From assembly GCA_003612515.1 (NCBI GenBank), contig RAZB01000009.1:17303-81302 (forward strand): 64,000 bases of DNA, read 5' to 3'. The notes beneath the pieces are model-generated. The model did no database searches. It saw only the letters and a program-made list of their open reading frames with translations, and was not told where the DNA came from. The position numbers and the translations under genes are program-made. Positions 17,073 to 26,783 of this stretch are shown piece after piece (position 1 is the stretch's first letter; every line of letters starts with the position of its first letter). The stretch is from a bacterium D16-34. Its GTDB lineage: Bacteria > Actinomycetota > Coriobacteriia > Coriobacteriales > Eggerthellaceae.

Positions 17073-19025
17073 CTAGGCTTTTTCTGCGATAGCACCGGTG
17101 TGGTAAGCCTCAAGTAGCTGCTCGAGGTCGGCTATGCGAGCTTTGAGCTTGGCGCCCGTATCGGTGTCGGCGACAAGGGTGCGTGAGTCAACACGTTCAA
17201 CAACTCGGCGCGAGGAATGAATATCTAACTCCTGTTCAACGGCGGCTTGCTGCGACTCTAAAGGTTCATGGGCGGCCAGAATGAACCCGTATGAGTTGGA
17301 GATGAGGGTATAGCCTGCAATGCCAGTAGTTGGTTGATAGGCGCGCGAAAAACCGCCGTCAATAGTCAATACGCGTCCGTTGCACTTTACGGGGTCTTCG
17401 CCGTCTTTCACTTTAACCGGCACGTGTCCGCAGATGATGCGCGAAACACTTGGATCCATGCCAAAATCGCGGAAGATGTTGGCGAATACATCCTCGTTAT
17501 CCATGAGCGTATAGAACGAATTTTTGACCTCTTTGCGTGCGGTTTTGTCTGCAATGAGATAAAGCTCGAAGGTTGCCATCTTGCTTTTAGCGAACAGGGG
17601 TGAGCCTTGACCGAGCCACATGTACCACATGAGGTCTGCTCCGCGCTTGCGCATGTGTGGGTCAGGATCGAAAAATGCAGCACGAACATAGGACTCTAAA
17701 ACGTCATAGAGCGCGCGTCCAGCATAGGTTTCGCCAAATACATCAACTTCTTTTATGGTGCCATCTTCATTGAGCGGCACGCAGGCATGAAACATCAAGT
17801 TGTTGTTGTGGATCTTGTACAGCGATCCATGTTCTAAGAAAAAGTGCATATGGCGCTGGAGTTTTTCGCAGTTTACAAAAGCTTGTTCCAAACGCGTCAT
17901 GACCTCTTCTTCTTCGGCGGTAAGCGCATAAGGGTCATCCCAATTTACGGTCGGAAATACGGTATCGGTAAGCTCGTATTCAACGCCATCAACAACAACG
18001 GTGTTGCGTACCGGATCAATTTTGTCTAAAAGTTTGCGGTCTTCAAGTCCGAAAGAGGGATTCTCATCAATCAGTTTTGCCTCAACCTTAAATTGGATAA
18101 TAGCCATTGCCTTTTGGATTTTGATATTGAGGTCTCGCTCGGCATCAGATAAGTCAGGGTTCCCTTTCAAGCCAAATGCCATGCAAGGGTCATCTTTGTA
18201 TGCCTCTTGCGCAAATGAAGCAAGTGGCAAAACATTGATGCCGTATGCATCTTCGAGGATGGATAGATTGCCATATCGAGCACAGTTGCGAACCACATGG
18301 GCAATGCACCCTCGTTGGCCAAGTGCAGCACCCATCCATACCACATCGTGGTTGCCCCACTGCACATCTACATCGTGATAATCAATGAGTGTCTCCATGA
18401 TGATGTCAGGTGCTGGACCTCGATCATAAATATCGCCAATAATATGGAGCTGATCAATAGCAAGGCACTGGATGAGCAGGCATAACGACTCAACTAGTTC
18501 AAGTGCGCGCCCCGTGCTAATAGTAGCCTCAATAATGGTTGCATAATAGGCGCCCTTGTCGAGACCATGGGTATCTTCGGTCATGAGCTCCTCGATAAGA
18601 TAGGCAAAATCATCAGGGAGCGCACGGCGAACGCGAGAGCGGGTATATTTTTGTGCGGCGCGCTTACAGACCGCCACCAAGCGCGGAAGCGTTTCGTTAA
18701 ACCATGCAACCTCATCATCGGTCTGGCTTAAAATGAGCTCCATCTTTTCGCGCGGATAATAAATAAGCGTTGCCAATGAGCGCTTTTCGGCGTCGGTAAG
18801 CTCATCTCCAAACACATCGTCAATTTTGAGGCGAATAGAGCCGGAACCATTGCGCAAAATATGCGAGAAAGCATCGAATTCCCCGTGAATATCAGATGCG
18901 AAAAACTCAGTGCCTTTCGGCAGGTTGAGGATAGCGCGCAAGTTAATGATTTCGGCTGAAGCTTTATGGGCTGTTGGAAAAAGCTGAGAGAGTAGCTCAA
19001 GATAGCGAATTGTCGTAGCGTCCAT
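17073..19025 (-). CDS. fbp: Class III fructose-1,6-bisphosphatase
   Basis: A 650-residue cytoplasmic enzyme, the full usual length of the Firmicute-type class III family. Metallophosphoesterase motifs are visible: ASDIHGEFDAF near the N terminus, IGDIYDRGPAPD and QWGNHDVVWMGA further on, and IICGHVPVK towards the C terminus. It hydrolyses fructose-1,6-bisphosphate to fructose-6-phosphate in gluconeogenesis, which suits an anaerobe living on amino or organic acids. The ATG is preceded by aaaaggggg on the minus strand. The gene stands alone: the neighbour downstream is convergent and the phosphatase gene upstream is divergent. No other gluconeogenic genes lie close. Confidence 0.95.
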   Translation of the reverse strand: MDATTIRYLELLSQLFPTAHKASAEIINLRAILNLPKGTEFFASDIHGEFDAFSHILRNGSGSIRLKIDDVFGDELTDAEKRSLATLIYYPREKMELILSQTDDEVAWFNETLPRLVAVCKRAAQKYTRSRVRRALPDDFAYLIEELMTEDTHGLDKGAYYATIIEATISTGRALELVESLCLLIQCLAIDQLHIIGDIYDRGPAPDIIMETLIDYHDVDVQWGNHDVVWMGAALGQRGCIAHVVRNCARYGNLSILEDAYGINVLPLASFAQEAYKDDPCMAFGLKGNPDLSDAERDLNIKIQKAMAIIQFKVEAKLIDENPSFGLEDRKLLDKIDPVRNTVVVDGVEYELTDTVFPTVNWDDPYALTAEEEEVMTRLEQAFVNCEKLQRHMHFFLEHGSLYKIHNNNLMFHACVPLNEDGTIKEVDVFGETYAGRALYDVLESYVRAAFFDPDPHMRKRGADLMWYMWLGQGSPLFAKSKMATFELYLIADKTARKEVKNSFYTLMDNEDVFANIFRDFGMDPSVSRIICGHVPVKVKDGEDPVKCNGRVLTIDGGFSRAYQPTTGIAGYTLISNSYGFILAAHEPLESQQAAVEQELDIHSSRRVVERVDSRTLVADTDTGAKLKARIADLEQLLEAYHTGAIAEKA

Positions 19026-19136
19026 AAGACCCCCTTTTAAGAAGCAACGTGTAAGTTCATTTTATCGCAAGCAAGCTTGAGCTAAAACGCTGGTATGATT
19101 TATGCATGAGAGATCGGTAAGACGAAAGGAGCACGT

Positions 19137-19868
19137 ATGAATTCGCAGAGCATTCCGCCACACCCAACTCCTGTCGTCTTTTATGTAGTGCGTCATGGCC
19201 AAACGCTTTTTAATGTCACCAATCGCGTGCAAGGATGGTGTGACTCTCCTCTGACTGAAGAGGGAAGGCGCGTAGCGCTGATGTTAGGCGCCGGGCTTGC
19301 GAGAGTTCCTTTTGTTCGTGCTTATGCAAGCGATTCGCAACGCACACTTGATACCGCTGCGCTTATATTGCAAGCACAGCACGAAGCTGTATGTGCACAT
19401 GACGAGCGCGCTTGCGCTCAAGAGTTGCTTCAGTGCAAAGGGGATGCCCGTCTTCGCGAATGGTGCTATGGAGACTTAGAGGGTGGAAGTGGTGAGCGCC
19501 TTCGCGAAACGCTTGCGCAAGGTTTTGGGGAAGAGCTCTCATTTGCTGAGTTGAACGAGCGCCTTGTTGAGGTGGCTGATATCTTGGCTCAAGCTGACAC
19601 GTCGGGCAGGGCAGAGTATTTTGAGACTATCGAGACGCGTCTCAGGTCGTTTTTTGAGCAGATTGGCACCGAAGTGCAGCGTGAGGGTGGGGGGAATGTG
19701 TTGGTGGTGACACATGCCTTTGTTGTGCGAACGTTGGTATATCTTTTGGATCGCACACGTGTGAATACGCCGCTTAAAATCCAAAATGCCTCTGTGACAC
19801 AAATCACTTATGATCAGGGGTTATTTCAGTTGGGCGAAATTGGTTCAGTCGCCTGGATTGACCAATAA
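19137..19868 (+). CDS. Histidine phosphatase family protein (phosphoglycerate mutase-like)
   Basis: A 243-residue protein of the phosphohistidine phosphatase superfamily. The catalytic RHG motif is in VVRHGQTLFNVTNRVQGW, with ASDSQRTLDTA and EWCYGDLEGG later and the second His in LVVTHAFVVRTLV. The residues around RHG fit a broad phosphatase (GpmB/CobC-like) better than a glycolytic mutase. The substrate is unknown. SD aaagga precedes the ATG. It is divergent from fbp, with a 111-bp shared promoter region, so a role in sugar-phosphate turnover is plausible but not shown. Confidence 0.85.
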   Translation: MNSQSIPPHPTPVVFYVVRHGQTLFNVTNRVQGWCDSPLTEEGRRVALMLGAGLARVPFVRAYASDSQRTLDTAALILQAQHEAVCAHDERACAQELLQCKGDARLREWCYGDLEGGSGERLRETLAQGFGEELSFAELNERLVEVADILAQADTSGRAEYFETIETRLRSFFEQIGTEVQREGGGNVLVVTHAFVVRTLVYLLDRTRVNTPLKIQNASVTQITYDQGLFQLGEIGSVAWIDQ

Positions 19869-20050
19869 ACGCTACTGCAATTTTGCGTTTTGCTAACAGC
19901 GCTACCCCATTTGCGGCTAACAGTAACAATTCGGATGACGTGCGACAACGGCGCTGTTGCAAAGATGCGATGACAAAAGTCCTGAGAGTTGAGTTACTTA
20001 CAATAATTTTCAGTAACGAGTAGCTGAGATTCAACTCAAGGAGGCTTTTT

Positions 20051-21841
20051 ATGGCTACAACAACTGCTACCACCCAAGCAACCGCTCCTCTTACAGATGG
20101 CGCTCATTACTTGGTAGCTGCTCTTTTAAAAAACGGCATTGACAAAATGTATGGTGTTGTCGGTATTCCAGTTACGGATTTTGCGCGTATTGCCCAGGCG
20201 GAAGGTATTCGCTATATCGGCATGCGTCATGAGGCAGACGCTGGCAACGCTGCTGCTGCACAAGGATTTCTGACTGGCAAGCCAGGTGTATTTTTGACCG
20301 TATCAGCCCCAGGCTTTTTGAATGGCCTCGCTCCGCTTAAGGAGGCCACCGAAAATGGTTTTCCAGTCATTATGATTTCTGGCGAATCTTCTCGTTCGAC
20401 CGTTGACTTGTATGAAGGTCAGTATGAAGGCCTTGACCAGCGCGCTTATGCCGTACCTTTCTGCAAGGCTTCATATCGTATTGACAATATGGAAGATATT
20501 CCGCTTGGTGTTGCCCGTGCCATTCGTACGGCATGTTCAGGTCGACCGGGCGGTGTATATATCTCAATGCCAGATACGATGATCGGTCAGACCATGAATG
20601 CTGCTGCAGCTGAGGCCGCGCTGTATGCAGTAAACGACCCTGCACTCGCTATGATTCCGTCACAAGAATCGGTGGATGCGGCATTGCAACTGTTAGCTAA
20701 TGCGAAAAACCCGCTCATTTTCTTAGGCAAGGGTGCCGCATATGCTCAATGTGACGAAGAGATCCAAAGTTTCGTACACAAAACTGGTATTCCATATCAG
20801 CCGATGTCAATGGCGAAAGGCCTGCTGCCTGATGACGACCCGCAATCAACCGCATCATGCCGCGGTCTTGCAATGCGCACCGCAGATGTTGTGCTTTTGA
20901 TTGGCGCTCGTTTGAATTGGATGTTGAACTTTGGCAAGGGCAAGCATTGGAATCAAGACGTTAAGTTCATTCAAATTGATATTGACCCAACTGAGATTGA
21001 TAATTCGCGCTATATCGAATGCCCTGTTATTGGTGATATCAAATCAACGATGAAGCTCTTTAATGAGGGCCTCTCGAAATATGACATTCACGCTTCAAAA
21101 GAGTGGATTGATCTTTTAGCACAAGACACCGCCAAGAACAACGCGCGTTTTGGTGCTAAGACACAAGAAGAGACGCAGCCGCTTAATCACTATAATGCCC
21201 TTGGTGCAGTGAAGAAGGTTATGGATAAAAACCATGACGTAATCTTGGTAAACGAAGGCGCAAACACGCTGGATGATTGCCGTGACATTGTCGATATGTA
21301 TCTGCCACGCCATCGTCTTGATTGTGGCACCTGGGGTGTTATGGGTGTTGGTACAGGTTATGCAATTGGAGCGGCTGTTACCACCGGAAAATCCGTATTG
21401 TCCATCCATGGCGACTCCGCATTTGGCTTTGACGGAATGGAAGTAGAAACGGCGTGTCGTTTTAACCTTCCTATCACATTTATGGTGCTCAACAATGGCG
21501 GCATCTACCGTGGTGACTTTGAAGATCTGGGCAAATCAGGCGATCCGTCACCTTTGACTTTGGACGCTACTGCTCACTACGAGAAGATGATTGAGGCCTT
21601 TGGCGGTACCGGATACTTCGCAACTACTATGGATGAAGTCGAATCAATGCTCACTGAGGCGCTTGCTTCCAAAAAGCCGTGCTTTATTAATGTTCAGCTA
21701 TCAGTTCATGCTGGTGTTGAGAGCGGTCATATTTCTGACTTGAACCCAATCCCTGTTGTTGGTCCTCTTTCGCATTCTGAATGTGTTGATCTCAACGAGG
21801 AAGTAGTGGATGGCAAACTCGTCCAAACGCAAGCCAAGTAG
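20051..21841 (+). CDS. oxc: Oxalyl-CoA decarboxylase
   Basis: A 596-residue thiamine-diphosphate enzyme. Near the N terminus GVVGIPVTDFARIAQ and the cofactor-activating Glu61 in MRHEADAGNAAAA match oxalyl-CoA decarboxylase. The Mg-diphosphate motif GDSAFGFDGMEVE followed by NNGGIYRG (about 453-485) is almost a signature of this family and not of acetolactate synthase. It converts oxalyl-CoA to formyl-CoA and CO2. Formyl-CoA transferase, which makes its substrate, is encoded 12 kb away on the other strand; an AEC carrier follows 40 bases downstream. A strong SD (aaggagg) lies 6 bases before the ATG. A 7-bp inverted repeat (ttgagtt / aactcaa, 19989-20039) sits in the leader. Confidence 0.95.
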   Translation: MATTTATTQATAPLTDGAHYLVAALLKNGIDKMYGVVGIPVTDFARIAQAEGIRYIGMRHEADAGNAAAAQGFLTGKPGVFLTVSAPGFLNGLAPLKEATENGFPVIMISGESSRSTVDLYEGQYEGLDQRAYAVPFCKASYRIDNMEDIPLGVARAIRTACSGRPGGVYISMPDTMIGQTMNAAAAEAALYAVNDPALAMIPSQESVDAALQLLANAKNPLIFLGKGAAYAQCDEEIQSFVHKTGIPYQPMSMAKGLLPDDDPQSTASCRGLAMRTADVVLLIGARLNWMLNFGKGKHWNQDVKFIQIDIDPTEIDNSRYIECPVIGDIKSTMKLFNEGLSKYDIHASKEWIDLLAQDTAKNNARFGAKTQEETQPLNHYNALGAVKKVMDKNHDVILVNEGANTLDDCRDIVDMYLPRHRLDCGTWGVMGVGTGYAIGAAVTTGKSVLSIHGDSAFGFDGMEVETACRFNLPITFMVLNNGGIYRGDFEDLGKSGDPSPLTLDATAHYEKMIEAFGGTGYFATTMDEVESMLTEALASKKPCFINVQLSVHAGVESGHISDLNPIPVVGPLSHSECVDLNEEVVDGKLVQTQAK

Positions 21842-21881
21842 AAATTGAATCTGTAAGCGCACGGTATGATTGGAGGTTACC

Positions 21882-23039
21882 ATGGAGAAAATCCTCATTA
21901 ATGACATTCTCCCTATTTTGGTCATTATGGTTTTGGGTTATATCTGCGGTAAATTGCGCTACTTTGACAACGATCAGCGTCAGGGCTTGAATAAGGTCGT
22001 ACTTGATATTGCGTTGCCAGCAGCGTTGTTTGTATCTATTGTTAAAGCAACCCGAGAAATGCTCGTGTCCGATTTGACGCTAACCATTCTTTCTGTTGTG
22101 GGTGTTGTGGGCATGTTTATGCTGAGTTTCTTCTTATGCAAGAAGCTTTTCCATCACTCAACACAAGAAGCTGCAATCTGTGCTTTGATTGCCGGTTCGC
22201 CTACCATTGGCTTTTTGGGATTTGCCGTACTTGACCCGATTTATGGCAACTCGGTAGACACCAATTTGGTTATTGCAATTGTCTCTATTGTGGTTAATGC
22301 AATTACCATCCCAATTGGTTTTTACCTTATCAATTTGGGTCAGAGCAAAGACAAAGCAAAAGCACTTGCCACAGCCGGTGCACCTGCTCAAAAAGCCGAT
22401 GCAAAAACTGCCACCACTCAGGCATCTGATTTGGCGCTAAAGGCTGACGATCCTGCGCAAGCCAAAGGAAAGCTTCATGACGTCTTAACGCCAAAAGGCG
22501 AAGTTGATGTCGCTGCTTCATCTAATCGCGGAAATCGTAAGCCCGATAAGCATATGAACCCGAATGTTAAAGCTATTCTCGATGCTTTAAAAAAGCCTGT
22601 TTGCTGGTCTCCGCTTTTAGCAGTACTGCTGGTAGTGCTTGGCATCCATTTCCCGCCAGAGCTTGATCCGTGTTTTGAGCTTATCGCCAAAGCAAATTCA
22701 GGCGTTGCTGTTCTAGCAGCTGGTTTGGCACTTTCGACGGTTAAATTCTCCATTGGTAAAGAGACCCTTTGGAATACGTTCTTCCGTTTGATTTTGACCC
22801 CTGCAGTATTTATTGTCGCTGGTATTTTATGTGGCATGGCAGGCGAAGGCGACAAGTTGTCCATGCTGGTTATGGCAGTAGCTTTGCCGCCGGCGTTCTC
22901 AGGCATTATTATTTCGTCTCGCTATAACATCTATGTTCGCGAGGGCGCTTCAACGGTCGCTGTGTCAACCGTTGGCTTTGCTGCAACCTCAATATTGATT
23001 GTTTGGATTATGCCAATCATCCTTCATATATTTGGTTAA
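21882..23039 (+). CDS. AEC-family transporter, candidate oxalate/formate carrier
   Basis: A 385-residue auxin-efflux-carrier-family membrane protein with about ten hydrophobic helices in two halves. Between them (about 145-235) is an unusually long, Ala/Lys/Asp-rich cytoplasmic loop. The second half starts around PVCWSPLLAVLLVVLGIHFP. Family members move dicarboxylates such as malate or malonate. The 40-bp spacing behind oxc suggests an operon and transport of oxalate or formate, but sequence alone does not prove it. ATG 21882 is chosen for its ggagg SD 5 bases upstream; the TTG at 21870 lies ahead of that SD. A hairpin with 10-bp arms (23059-23102) ends the unit. Confidence 0.8.
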   Translation: MEKILINDILPILVIMVLGYICGKLRYFDNDQRQGLNKVVLDIALPAALFVSIVKATREMLVSDLTLTILSVVGVVGMFMLSFFLCKKLFHHSTQEAAICALIAGSPTIGFLGFAVLDPIYGNSVDTNLVIAIVSIVVNAITIPIGFYLINLGQSKDKAKALATAGAPAQKADAKTATTQASDLALKADDPAQAKGKLHDVLTPKGEVDVAASSNRGNRKPDKHMNPNVKAILDALKKPVCWSPLLAVLLVVLGIHFPPELDPCFELIAKANSGVAVLAAGLALSTVKFSIGKETLWNTFFRLILTPAVFIVAGILCGMAGEGDKLSMLVMAVALPPAFSGIIISSRYNIYVREGASTVAVSTVGFAATSILIVWIMPIILHIFG

Positions 23040-23058
23040 AAAGTATGCGTTAGAAAAC

Positions 23059-23102
23059 CGAGAGCGGATAAGACTTGGATAAACAAGTTTCGTCCGCTCT
23101 CG
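23059..23102 (+). terminator. Terminator-like hairpin between AEC transporter and PFOR genes
   Basis: A 10-bp perfect stem cgagagcgga / tccgctctcg with a long interior, followed by a short AT-rich tail (tcatattt). It probably ends the oxc transcript. Confidence 0.6.
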
Positions 23103-23121
23103 TCATATTTAAGGGGTGTAT

Positions 23122-26100
23122 ATGTCACAGACAAAAAAAGCAATGGATGGCATGACAGCTGCTGGGTATGCTGCCTATTCGCTGTCAGATGCGGCTATCA
23201 TATTTCCTATTACCCCTGCATCACATATGGCAGAAACCATTGAGTTGTGGTCAAGTCAGGGACAAAAAAACTTCTTCGGTCAGACGGTTGACGTTAAAGA
23301 GATGCAGTCAGAAAAAGGAGTTGCAGGCGCATTGCATGGCGTGTTAGCTGGTGGTGCGCTGGGAACAACCATCACTGACTCGCAAGGCCTTATGCTGATG
23401 ATCCCAAATATGTTTAAGATTTCTGGCGAAAATCTCCCAGGAGTTTTTCATGTGACCTGCAGATCACTTTCAACGCATGCACTCTCAATCTTTGGCGATC
23501 ATCAAGATATTATGGCAGTACGCCAGACCGGTGTTGCAATGCTTGGCTCTGCATCGGTGCAAGAATGCATGGATCTGTCTTGGGTGGCGCATTTGTCTGC
23601 TATAGATAGCTCGCTTCCTTTTGTGCACTTCTTTGATGGGTTCCGTACGTCAGATGAGATTGAAACCATTGATGCAATTGATCCACAAGCCATGGTTGAT
23701 CTGGTCAATTGGGATAAAATTCGCGAATTTAGGCATCGCGCGCTCGAACCCGAAAACCCTGTTGTTCGCGGCACTGCGCAAAATCCGGATATCTATTTCC
23801 AGAATAGAGAGGCGGCAAATCTGCTGTATGACCAATTGCCCGATATTGTGCAGGCCAATATGGACAAGATCGCACAGGTGACAGGAAGGAAATATCATCT
23901 GTTTGATTATGTTGGAGCACCGGATGCTGAGCACGTGGTTATTACTATGGCATCATCTTGCGATGTTGTGGAAGAGGTCGTGCGGTATCTGGTAGATAAA
24001 GGCGAAAAAGTTGGCTTGGTTAAAGTGCGCCTGTATCGTCCGTTCTCGGCTCAGCATTTAATGGATGCGCTTCCTGCTACAACCAAAGTGGTGAGCGCGC
24101 TTGATAGAACCAAGGAGCCAGGAAGCCAAGGCGAACCGCTGTTCCAAGATGTTGCTATGGCGGTTTTGGATTCAGGGCGCAACATTAAAGTGTATGGTGG
24201 CCGTTATGGCTTGTCTTCGAAGGATTTTTCGCCAACCATGGCAAAAGCAGTGTTCGACAACATGGCTGCTGCTTCTCCAAAAAAGCGCTTTACCGTGGGC
24301 ATTGTTGACGATGTTACCAATACCTCTCTTGAACTTGGCGAGCCACTATATACCTTCCCAGGACATGCGACGCAGTGTATATTTTACGGCTTTGGCTCTG
24401 ATGGCACGGTAGGCGCCAACAAACAAGCAGCGCGTATTGTGGGCGATTATGCGGACAAGTATGCCCAGGATTATGCGTGGTTTGACTCGCGTAAGTCTGG
24501 AGGGCTGACCATTTCGTATCTGCGTTTTGCCGATGCGCCAATACATTCGCCATATCTTATTAATCAAGCTGATTATGTGGCATGTCACAAGGACATTTAT
24601 GCATCGCGCAGACGCTACCACATGCTTGATGATCTCAAAGAAGGTGGCATTTTCGTCTTGAATTCACCGTGGGAGACTGTGCAAGATTTAGAGACGCATA
24701 TCCCATCAGATTTGTTGCGCGATATTGCAAAGAAAAAGGCGCAGTTTTATAACATCAATGCCGCACAGCTCGCTGCAGATTGTGGTTTAGGTGCGCGCAT
24801 CAATATGATCATGCAGGTGGTCTTCTTCAAGCTTTCAGGTGTGATGGATTTTAATGAAGCGATCAGCCATCTTAAAGACGATATAGCCACCATGTATGCC
24901 TCAAAAGGCGCCGATGTAGTAAAGCGAGACATTGAAGCTGTCGAAAAAACGCTGTCATATCTCAAGCGTATTGAGTATCCGCAAAGCTGGGCCAAGCTTA
25001 ATGATGCACATGGCGACTCTGGCGCACAAACCGCCATGGATGATTTGGGCGTGCATGAAAGCGCTTATGTCGAAGAGGTCTTTAAGCCGATGGAAGAGCT
25101 TAAAGGCAACGAGCTTCCCGTCTCGAAATTCAATCCAGATGGAGCGGTGCCTTTAGGAACGACAGCACTTGAAAAGCGTACGGTAGCCTTTGAGATCCCG
25201 CAGTGGGATAGGCAAAAGTGCGTTCAGTGCTATGAGTGCTCGTTGGTGTGTCCGCATGCAGCAATTCGTCCGTATCTTGCAACTGATGAAGAACTCGCAG
25301 ATGCGCCTCAGACATATGAAGCTAAACAGGCAACGCTCAAAGATCATACTGATCTGCACTTCCGCATTCAGGCATATCCGCAAGATTGCGTTGGATGTGG
25401 CTCGTGTGCAACGAATTGTCCGGGGCATGCGCTTCATATGGAGCCGATTGCGACACAGCTTGAGACACAAAAGGCAAATCTTTCCTTTGCGCAAAACAAC
25501 ATCTCATACAAAGATGATTTGATTCCAGCGTCAACCGTACCTGGAACACAGCTGCAAAAACCTTTGCTTGAGTTTTCGAGTTGCTGTGCAGGCTGCGGTG
25601 AGACGCCTTACGTTAAGTTGCTTACGCAGCTCTTTGGTGATCGGCTCGTAATTGCAAATGCAACGGGTTGTTCGTCAATTTGGGGTGCGTACATGCCTGC
25701 AATGCCGTATACCACCAATGAACAAGGGCACGGTCCTGCCTGGTCAAATTCACTTTTTGAAGACAATGGTGAGTATGGCTACGGCATTCATAAGGGAATA
25801 AAAATTCGCCGTGGACATCTTGAGGCGCTCGTAAAACAAGCGCTTGCAAATAAGAATTCAGCGCAACTTCCCGCCAAGCTTGAAGAATTGCTTACAACAT
25901 GGCTTGAAGTCAAAGATGATGGCGAGGATTCTTATCGGGTAGGTCAGGCAATCCAAGCAAGTATCGTGGAGGCTAACCTTTCGCAAACCGAGCCCTATAA
26001 AAGCATGCTTGAGTACGGCACCATGTTTGGCAAAAAGAGCGTCTGGGCTGTAGGTGGCGATGGCTGGGCATATGATATTGGGTATGGCGGAATTGATCAT

Positions 26101-26712
26101 GTGCTTGCCAGTGGCGAAGATATCAATATTCTGGTGCTTGATACTGAGTGCTATTCCAATACGGGCGGAGAGCTTTCCAAGGCAACACAACTCGGTAGCG
26201 TTTCAGGATTTGCCCAGGATGGCAAAAAGACTCCCAAAAAGAATCTTGGTCGCATGATGATGGCGTATGGCTATGTCTATGTAGCGCATGTGTGCTTGGG
26301 AGCAAACATGCAGCAAGTTATTACAGCCATGCGCGAGGCTGAAAGCTATCCGGGTCCGTCAATTGTTATCTGCTTATGTCCTTGCATTTCTTGGGGGCTC
26401 AAAGCAGGTATGCATTCGGTGGTGCCAGCACAAAAAGAGGCAGTTGCGTCTGGCTATTGGCCGCTCTGGCGCTTTAATCCCGCGCTTGCTGATAAAGGGC
26501 AAAATCCCTTTATCTTAGACTCAGCTGCACCTGATACAGCAGACGGACTCCCGCCATTTTTGGATGGGCAGAATCGCTATGCTAGCTTGAAAGATAAAAA
26601 ACCGCAGCTTTCGGCAATGCTACAAAGCGAGCTCGCAAAAGATTGCGCGCAAAACTATAGGGAACTCAATCGCACAAAAGCGGTATATGAACCTGAGAAG
26701 TCGCAAAGCTAA
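23122..26712 (+). CDS. nifJ: Pyruvate:ferredoxin (flavodoxin) oxidoreductase
   Basis: A 1196-residue single-chain PFOR carrying all fused domains. The N-terminal pyrimidine-binding part contains IIFPITPASHMAE. The ferredoxin-like domain has CVQCYECSLVCPHAA and CVGCGSCATNCPGH. The C-terminal thiamine-diphosphate part includes CCAGCGETPYVKL, ATGCSSIWGA, GGDGWAYDIGYGG and DTECYSNTGGE. It decarboxylates pyruvate to acetyl-CoA and CO2 while reducing ferredoxin, the main pyruvate route in strict anaerobes. ATG 23122 has aagggg 5 bases upstream; the GTG six bases earlier overlaps that SD. It appears monocistronic, with hairpins on both sides. Its place next to oxc suggests shared central metabolism rather than shared control. 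Confidence 0.97.
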   Translation: MSQTKKAMDGMTAAGYAAYSLSDAAIIFPITPASHMAETIELWSSQGQKNFFGQTVDVKEMQSEKGVAGALHGVLAGGALGTTITDSQGLMLMIPNMFKISGENLPGVFHVTCRSLSTHALSIFGDHQDIMAVRQTGVAMLGSASVQECMDLSWVAHLSAIDSSLPFVHFFDGFRTSDEIETIDAIDPQAMVDLVNWDKIREFRHRALEPENPVVRGTAQNPDIYFQNREAANLLYDQLPDIVQANMDKIAQVTGRKYHLFDYVGAPDAEHVVITMASSCDVVEEVVRYLVDKGEKVGLVKVRLYRPFSAQHLMDALPATTKVVSALDRTKEPGSQGEPLFQDVAMAVLDSGRNIKVYGGRYGLSSKDFSPTMAKAVFDNMAAASPKKRFTVGIVDDVTNTSLELGEPLYTFPGHATQCIFYGFGSDGTVGANKQAARIVGDYADKYAQDYAWFDSRKSGGLTISYLRFADAPIHSPYLINQADYVACHKDIYASRRRYHMLDDLKEGGIFVLNSPWETVQDLETHIPSDLLRDIAKKKAQFYNINAAQLAADCGLGARINMIMQVVFFKLSGVMDFNEAISHLKDDIATMYASKGADVVKRDIEAVEKTLSYLKRIEYPQSWAKLNDAHGDSGAQTAMDDLGVHESAYVEEVFKPMEELKGNELPVSKFNPDGAVPLGTTALEKRTVAFEIPQWDRQKCVQCYECSLVCPHAAIRPYLATDEELADAPQTYEAKQATLKDHTDLHFRIQAYPQDCVGCGSCATNCPGHALHMEPIATQLETQKANLSFAQNNISYKDDLIPASTVPGTQLQKPLLEFSSCCAGCGETPYVKLLTQLFGDRLVIANATGCSSIWGAYMPAMPYTTNEQGHGPAWSNSLFEDNGEYGYGIHKGIKIRRGHLEALVKQALANKNSAQLPAKLEELLTTWLEVKDDGEDSYRVGQAIQASIVEANLSQTEPYKSMLEYGTMFGKKSVWAVGGDGWAYDIGYGGIDHVLASGEDINILVLDTECYSNTGGELSKATQLGSVSGFAQDGKKTPKKNLGRMMMAYGYVYVAHVCLGANMQQVITAMREAESYPGPSIVICLCPCISWGLKAGMHSVVPAQKEAVASGYWPLWRFNPALADKGQNPFILDSAAPDTADGLPPFLDGQNRYASLKDKKPQLSAMLQSELAKDCAQNYRELNRTKAVYEPEKSQS

Positions 26713-26744
26713 GTCAAAGCGTTTGGCGTGAGTATTTGTGAGTG

Positions 26745-26783
26745 GCTCATGAGTGCGGGTGATATATCTCCGCACTCATGAGC
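26745..26783. terminator. Bidirectional hairpin between convergent PFOR and aldo/keto reductase genes
   Basis: A perfect 14-bp stem, gctcatgagtgcgg / ccgcactcatgagc, with an 11-base loop. It overlaps the first base of the minus-strand stop codon. T-runs are weak on both sides, so efficiency is uncertain. Confidence 0.65.
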